DNA of 64,000 nucleotides from Treponema rectale (GTDB taxonomy: Bacteria > Spirochaetota > Spirochaetia > Treponematales > Treponemataceae), in contig NZ_JACHFR010000002.1 of the NCBI RefSeq assembly GCF_014202035.1, forward strand, positions 248,001 to 312,000. The letters run 5' to 3'. The position numbers were made by a program, and so were the translations under genes. The notes under the pieces are model-generated. The model made no database searches. It was not told the DNA's origin and was given only the letters and a program-made list of their open reading frames with translations. Shown here one piece after another: positions 60,418 through 64,000 of this stretch (within the stretch, counting starts at the first letter, position 1; the number at the start of each line of letters is the position of its first letter).

Positions 60418-62643
60418 TTATCTTCCTTCCTCTCCAACTTTCCAGTTAACCTGCTCGTTTGAATAAATTTCATTACCTTCAAGATCCTGTGCACTTATGG
60501 TGTAATAACCGCCGCCTGCTGCACCACTTTTTATTTCAAGATTATTGTAATAATTTGAACCAGGGTACATTCCTGTACAGGTTACAGTTCCCTTCATATT
60601 TCCGTTAGCACTCATGTTTGATGATGTATCAGAGTTTCCGTTAAATACGAAGTGAGATTTTTCTATCCATTCACCATTTGTAAAGTAAGTATAAGTATAG
60701 TCTGCATAATCCGTATATTTCATTACGATTTCTGCACCAAGTCCGGCGATTGCTGCATTATAATAAAGCGTTCCGGAAACATCCCCGCTAACAGTTTCCT
60801 TACCAAGCTTGTCCATGTCATTCGGTTTATGCATAAGCGTAAGATGTTCCTGTGAACGAAGACTTGTTTTATTATATTCACGCATCCACTGGTCAGGAGT
60901 AATTGCACCATAACCATAATCAACAAGTCCCTTATTACCCTGATAGAGATTATTCAAAGAAACAACTTTATAATAATAAATTACGCTTGCCTTTGCCTTC
61001 GCATTGTAGTCAACGTAAACAAGTTCTGTAACAGGAGTTTCAGTAATTTTCTTAAATCCTGAATCAGGAGATGTTGAACGATAAATATAATATGCAGCAG
61101 GAACATCTTTTTCAGGAAGCGTCCATTCAATCTGAACCGGATAAACATTATTTGAATTATATGAAGTATCCCAGTCAACTATAGAAAGTTTCTGTGTTTT
61201 AGAAGCAGTCACAGACGAAGGAGCTGACGGCATTGGAGCATAAGTAACACTCATTACACTTTCCGTATCTGTTCCATCCGGATTTTTTGTCGTAAGTTTA
61301 TAGTAAGCTTTCTTTTCAACTTCAAATTCATAATAGTCTTCTGAATTTTTTTCTGTAACGGACGGCTCTGTCAAAAGTACATACGGTCCGTCTATATTAT
61401 CTGAATAATAAACAGCATACGTAAAATTAATGGAATCATATTCCGCACCGATTGAATCTTTCCACTGTATCAGAACATGATCTTCATCACTTCCATCAAG
61501 AACCTGAATTTCTGTCGGAGGACTTAAAAGGAATCCTACTGCAGGATTTTCAGAAGCCTTTCCGCTTTCTGAGAACGGACTCTTCATCTTTGTACCGTCG
61601 TCAGATGTACAGACAGCCTGAACATAATAATAGTAATAAACGCTTATCTTTAATCCCGATTTATCTGTATAAAGCGGCGTCGTAAGATTTGAAGCAAGCA
61701 GTGTATACTCACTGTCCTGAGAAGATGTTCTGTACACTGAATAAGAAATTGTTCCGGTAGTGGTTTCAACTTCATCCCACATTACATTAAGACCGGAAGC
61801 ACCTCTGCTGATTTCTGCAAGCCCGTTGTTTACTTTTACATTTACCGGAGTTTCAGGAGCACCAGGCAAAAGTGAATATCCCATTGCAATTGAACTTAAT
61901 GCAGAAACTGTTCCCTCTTTAGTAACTGCTGAAATCTTGTAATAAAATTCTGTTCCCTGTTCAGAAGTCAAAACAGTATTCTCATAATAATTCTGATTTC
62001 CATAAACACTGTCTATCAGTTCCATGGAAGTACCGTTTGATTTTTCTCCACGGTAAATATTATAAGAAACCGCATTGCTTATTTTATCCCAGGTTACTCT
62101 TATGTACTCTGTAGATGTACCTTTTGAAGCTTCAGTATTTTTTGGACTTCCCAGCAGCCAGCCGCATCCCTGTGTTTCTGAAACAGCTGAATAATCACTT
62201 TCTTCATAACCTTCACCGATATTTTTCGCCGTAATTTTATAATAATACCGGTAATCATATTCTTTATTCGTACTGCCTGGATTTTTTAAAATTACATCCG
62301 TATAATTTGTTTTAGCACAATATTCTGAAACCACAGAAAAATCCAGCTCATCATAATTTACAATAGAAGTCTTGTCTTCTACATATGCCCGTTCTACCGT
62401 ATAAGAAGTTGCATTATCTACAGCATTCCACGTTAATTTTATTGTGCCTGAATAAAGTCCCTGAGAAGCAAGAACCTGCTCCGGTGCCTCCAGCTGATCT
62501 ATCTTAACTTCCGGAGTTAAAAAATCAGAAAGAGAACTCTGCTCAGCATCTGTATCCATTGCAACTTTTCCCTGAAACCAGTCTGCGCAGGATGTAAAAA
62601 TAAAAATCATCAAAGTAAGTAAAACAAATTTTTTCTGCTGCAT
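60418..62643 (-). CDS. FN3-repeat lipoprotein
   Basis: This 741-residue protein has a lipobox (FIFTSC, Cys19). It then carries about five fibronectin type III domains, seen as repeats of the sort PEQVLASQGLYSGTIKLTWN, YIRVTWDKISNAVSYNIYRG, GLNVMWDEVETTTGTISYSVYR and HVLIQWKDSIGAEYDSI with a following YYYKVVA/T-type strand. The C-terminal 150 residues form a non-FN3 beta domain. It is likely a surface or outer-leaflet lipoprotein. ATG 62643 is chosen for the signal peptide; it lies 4 bp after the upstream stop. Confidence 0.8.
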   Translation of the reverse strand: MQQKKFVLLTLMIFIFTSCADWFQGKVAMDTDAEQSSLSDFLTPEVKIDQLEAPEQVLASQGLYSGTIKLTWNAVDNATSYTVERAYVEDKTSIVNYDELDFSVVSEYCAKTNYTDVILKNPGSTNKEYDYRYYYKITAKNIGEGYEESDYSAVSETQGCGWLLGSPKNTEASKGTSTEYIRVTWDKISNAVSYNIYRGEKSNGTSMELIDSVYGNQNYYENTVLTSEQGTEFYYKISAVTKEGTVSALSSIAMGYSLLPGAPETPVNVKVNNGLAEISRGASGLNVMWDEVETTTGTISYSVYRTSSQDSEYTLLASNLTTPLYTDKSGLKISVYYYYYVQAVCTSDDGTKMKSPFSESGKASENPAVGFLLSPPTEIQVLDGSDEDHVLIQWKDSIGAEYDSINFTYAVYYSDNIDGPYVLLTEPSVTEKNSEDYYEFEVEKKAYYKLTTKNPDGTDTESVMSVTYAPMPSAPSSVTASKTQKLSIVDWDTSYNSNNVYPVQIEWTLPEKDVPAAYYIYRSTSPDSGFKKITETPVTELVYVDYNAKAKASVIYYYKVVSLNNLYQGNKGLVDYGYGAITPDQWMREYNKTSLRSQEHLTLMHKPNDMDKLGKETVSGDVSGTLYYNAAIAGLGAEIVMKYTDYADYTYTYFTNGEWIEKSHFVFNGNSDTSSNMSANGNMKGTVTCTGMYPGSNYYNNLEIKSGAAGGGYYTISAQDLEGNEIYSNEQVNWKVGEEGR

Positions 62644-62647
62644 TTTT

Positions 62648-64000
62648 TTACCACCAGCCATATTCTTCTGAATTAAGATCATATCCGGAATTACCACTAA
62701 TCTGCATCGGGAACCATTGTCTTCGAGTTGTATTATCTGAAGTTTCCACAATTGTTTTTGTTACTCCATTACGAGTCAACTTTAAAGTCATCGTATTATT
62801 ATTCGGACAGTAAAAACTAATGACAGCACTCTGACTGCTTAATGCAGAAACAGAACCTTCAACTGTAATATCGTGAGTATCAGCAAACTCATATAGATAA
62901 TAATCACTTAATCCCTGCATCCATACTTTATGTGTATCACAGGAAATTTTTACAGGCATAACCGTATATTCAGATAACGGTCCATAAACTTTTGGTGTAT
63001 AAGAACTGAAGGTATACTTAGCACTATATTTGCCCCAGTGAGAAGTATCCGTAATACCTGCAAGCTCTCCTTTTGTAAACACGGCACTTCCGTTTTCTCC
63101 AGATATAGTTCCGGCATCACCATACTTCAGATGATTTCCTGCATTACTTAAATCTTCACTGCCACCATCATTCAAATAGAACGCATATGCAAGAGAATAC
63201 ATCGCACTCTTCACCAGTTCCTCATCAGAAAGTGCACGAGTTCCCCATTTAACATATTCATCCTCAGTACCAAAAGTAAATTCGGTCGGAGCACTATAAC
63301 AATATTTTGAATCCCGAAGAACATAACTTCTTACGCGATAAAAATGTTTATAGTCACGAAGAATTTTTGTAGCAGCATTTGCAGAACCATCAAAGGAATA
63401 ACTGTAATTTGCAGTTTTATCTGCCGTATCAAAAGAATAACTTGCAACTTCCGTCCAGTCACTTAAATCATTACTGAGAACTTCAATAACATATCCGTTT
63501 ATTCCGTAATTTGCTTCTTCATTTATTTCTGCTGCAGTCCATATCAGTTTTTCCATGGTTCCCATAGAATCATTTTTATTTGCATCAACAACCTTTGGCT
63601 GAGAAAGTACCCAACCATGATTTATAGATTTATCTGAATAATTTGAATCTGCAACGCCATCATAATAAGAAAGCATATACTCCCTTTCATTCTCATTCTT
63701 CACTGGATAAGAACGTGCACTTCCGCAGCTCATTCCTACAAGATAGCGGTAAACTTTTCCGTACTCAGCTTTTGTATCAATGTAATACAACGATGAAGTC
63801 TGACCTGTCAGTTCCCATGAAGAACCATCATATCTGTAAATATAGTAAACAATATCTCCTGAAGGAATTTCCGGTTTAGACCAGGAAACATAAATCGAAT
63901 TATTATCTGCTTTATCCTCTTTATTTAATACATCCGTCTGCCAGCCCTTAGATGCATTTACTTTTATTCCGTAACCAAGGGCAAAACCTGTTCTTGAAAT
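62648..64000 (-). CDS. FN3-repeat protein, C-terminal part (partial)
   Basis: The reading frame is open from the right edge of the window to the stop at 62648 and covers 450 residues. It contains FN3-like units (SIYVSWSKPEIPSGDIVYY near the edge; KLIWTAAEINEEANYGINGYVIEVLS in the middle) and a C-terminal beta domain with YPPNNN-like CPNNNTMTLKL and a final NSEEYGWW. Its N-terminus lies beyond the window. A shorter TTG start at 63790 is not convincing because the FN3 unit continues upstream. It precedes the FN3 lipoprotein by 4 bp. Confidence 0.78.
   Translation of the reverse strand: MSRTGFALGYGIKVNASKGWQTDVLNKEDKADNNSIYVSWSKPEIPSGDIVYYIYRYDGSSWELTGQTSSLYYIDTKAEYGKVYRYLVGMSCGSARSYPVKNENEREYMLSYYDGVADSNYSDKSINHGWVLSQPKVVDANKNDSMGTMEKLIWTAAEINEEANYGINGYVIEVLSNDLSDWTEVASYSFDTADKTANYSYSFDGSANAATKILRDYKHFYRVRSYVLRDSKYCYSAPTEFTFGTEDEYVKWGTRALSDEELVKSAMYSLAYAFYLNDGGSEDLSNAGNHLKYGDAGTISGENGSAVFTKGELAGITDTSHWGKYSAKYTFSSYTPKVYGPLSEYTVMPVKISCDTHKVWMQGLSDYYLYEFADTHDITVEGSVSALSSQSAVISFYCPNNNTMTLKLTRNGVTKTIVETSDNTTRRQWFPMQISGNSGYDLNSEEYGWW

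Overview
The window looks like a chromosomal segment from a host-associated spirochaete of the genus Treponema. The reasons are the AT-rich, Gram-negative-style coding with many lipobox lipoproteins and outer-membrane beta-barrels, a bactofilin next to an M23 peptidase, a YaaR/RicT pair in a non-sporulating context, FabV, NfnAB-type transhydrogenase genes and PssA/Psd. This is inferred from gene content and not from a marker gene: no rRNA or tRNA is visible. Most of the window is ordinary chromosome, with no prophage, integrase or CRISPR array.

Layout. 1-2026: M23 peptidase end, bactofilin, YaaR, RicT. 2019-4637: methyltransferase, low-molecular-weight phosphatase, FadL-like porin. 4638-5845: an Hsp20 gene with a textbook sigma-54 promoter, then a mosaic palindromic repeat. 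5851-11884: small proteins, a BspA-like leucine-rich repeat protein, a large Ig/FN3 lipoprotein and a run of small secreted proteins. 12019-15561: riboflavin operon ribD-ribE-ribBA-ribH. 15583-24934: hydrolase, TPR/Mrr-like protein, aminotransferase with Lrp regulator, UppP, envelope proteins. 24991-28423: lipid kinase, VTT protein, PssA, Psd. 28399-37466: two CNNM/CBS proteins, a degenerate thioredoxin-like lipoprotein, PurL, FabV. 37558-38182: a toxin-antitoxin pair. 38530-41009: an ECF importer whose T subunit appears truncated. 41011-49964: envelope proteins, RluA, Gx/NusG-II pair, an omptin-like protease, a cytidylate-kinase-like protein, NfnAB. 50071-64000: two lipoprotein/beta-barrel operons, UPF0210, Cdd, a zinc-finger membrane protein, PurD, and FN3 proteins running off the right edge.

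Two non-coding patterns stand out. First, about fifteen genes have a -10-like hexamer (TATAAT, TATACT, TAAAAT, often in the extended form TGnTATAAT) ending only 6-9 nt before the start codon and no usable Shine-Dalgarno, which predicts leaderless mRNAs. They include four divergent back-to-back pairs. Second, a modular family of palindromic intergenic repeats recurs six times. Three copies are bounded by related GGGGCTGTCCAAAAAGT-type inverted termini, and the interiors are built from interchangeable stem-loops such as TGTCATTCCGGACTTGATCC.

Functionally the segment is dominated by envelope biology: lipid head-group synthesis, undecaprenyl recycling, cell-shape proteins, lipoproteins and barrels. 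Cofactor and purine synthesis and redox balancing make up much of the rest. Several proteins keep a recognisable fold but seem to have lost catalytic or coupling residues (the Mrr-like domain, the thioredoxin-like lipoprotein, EcfT).
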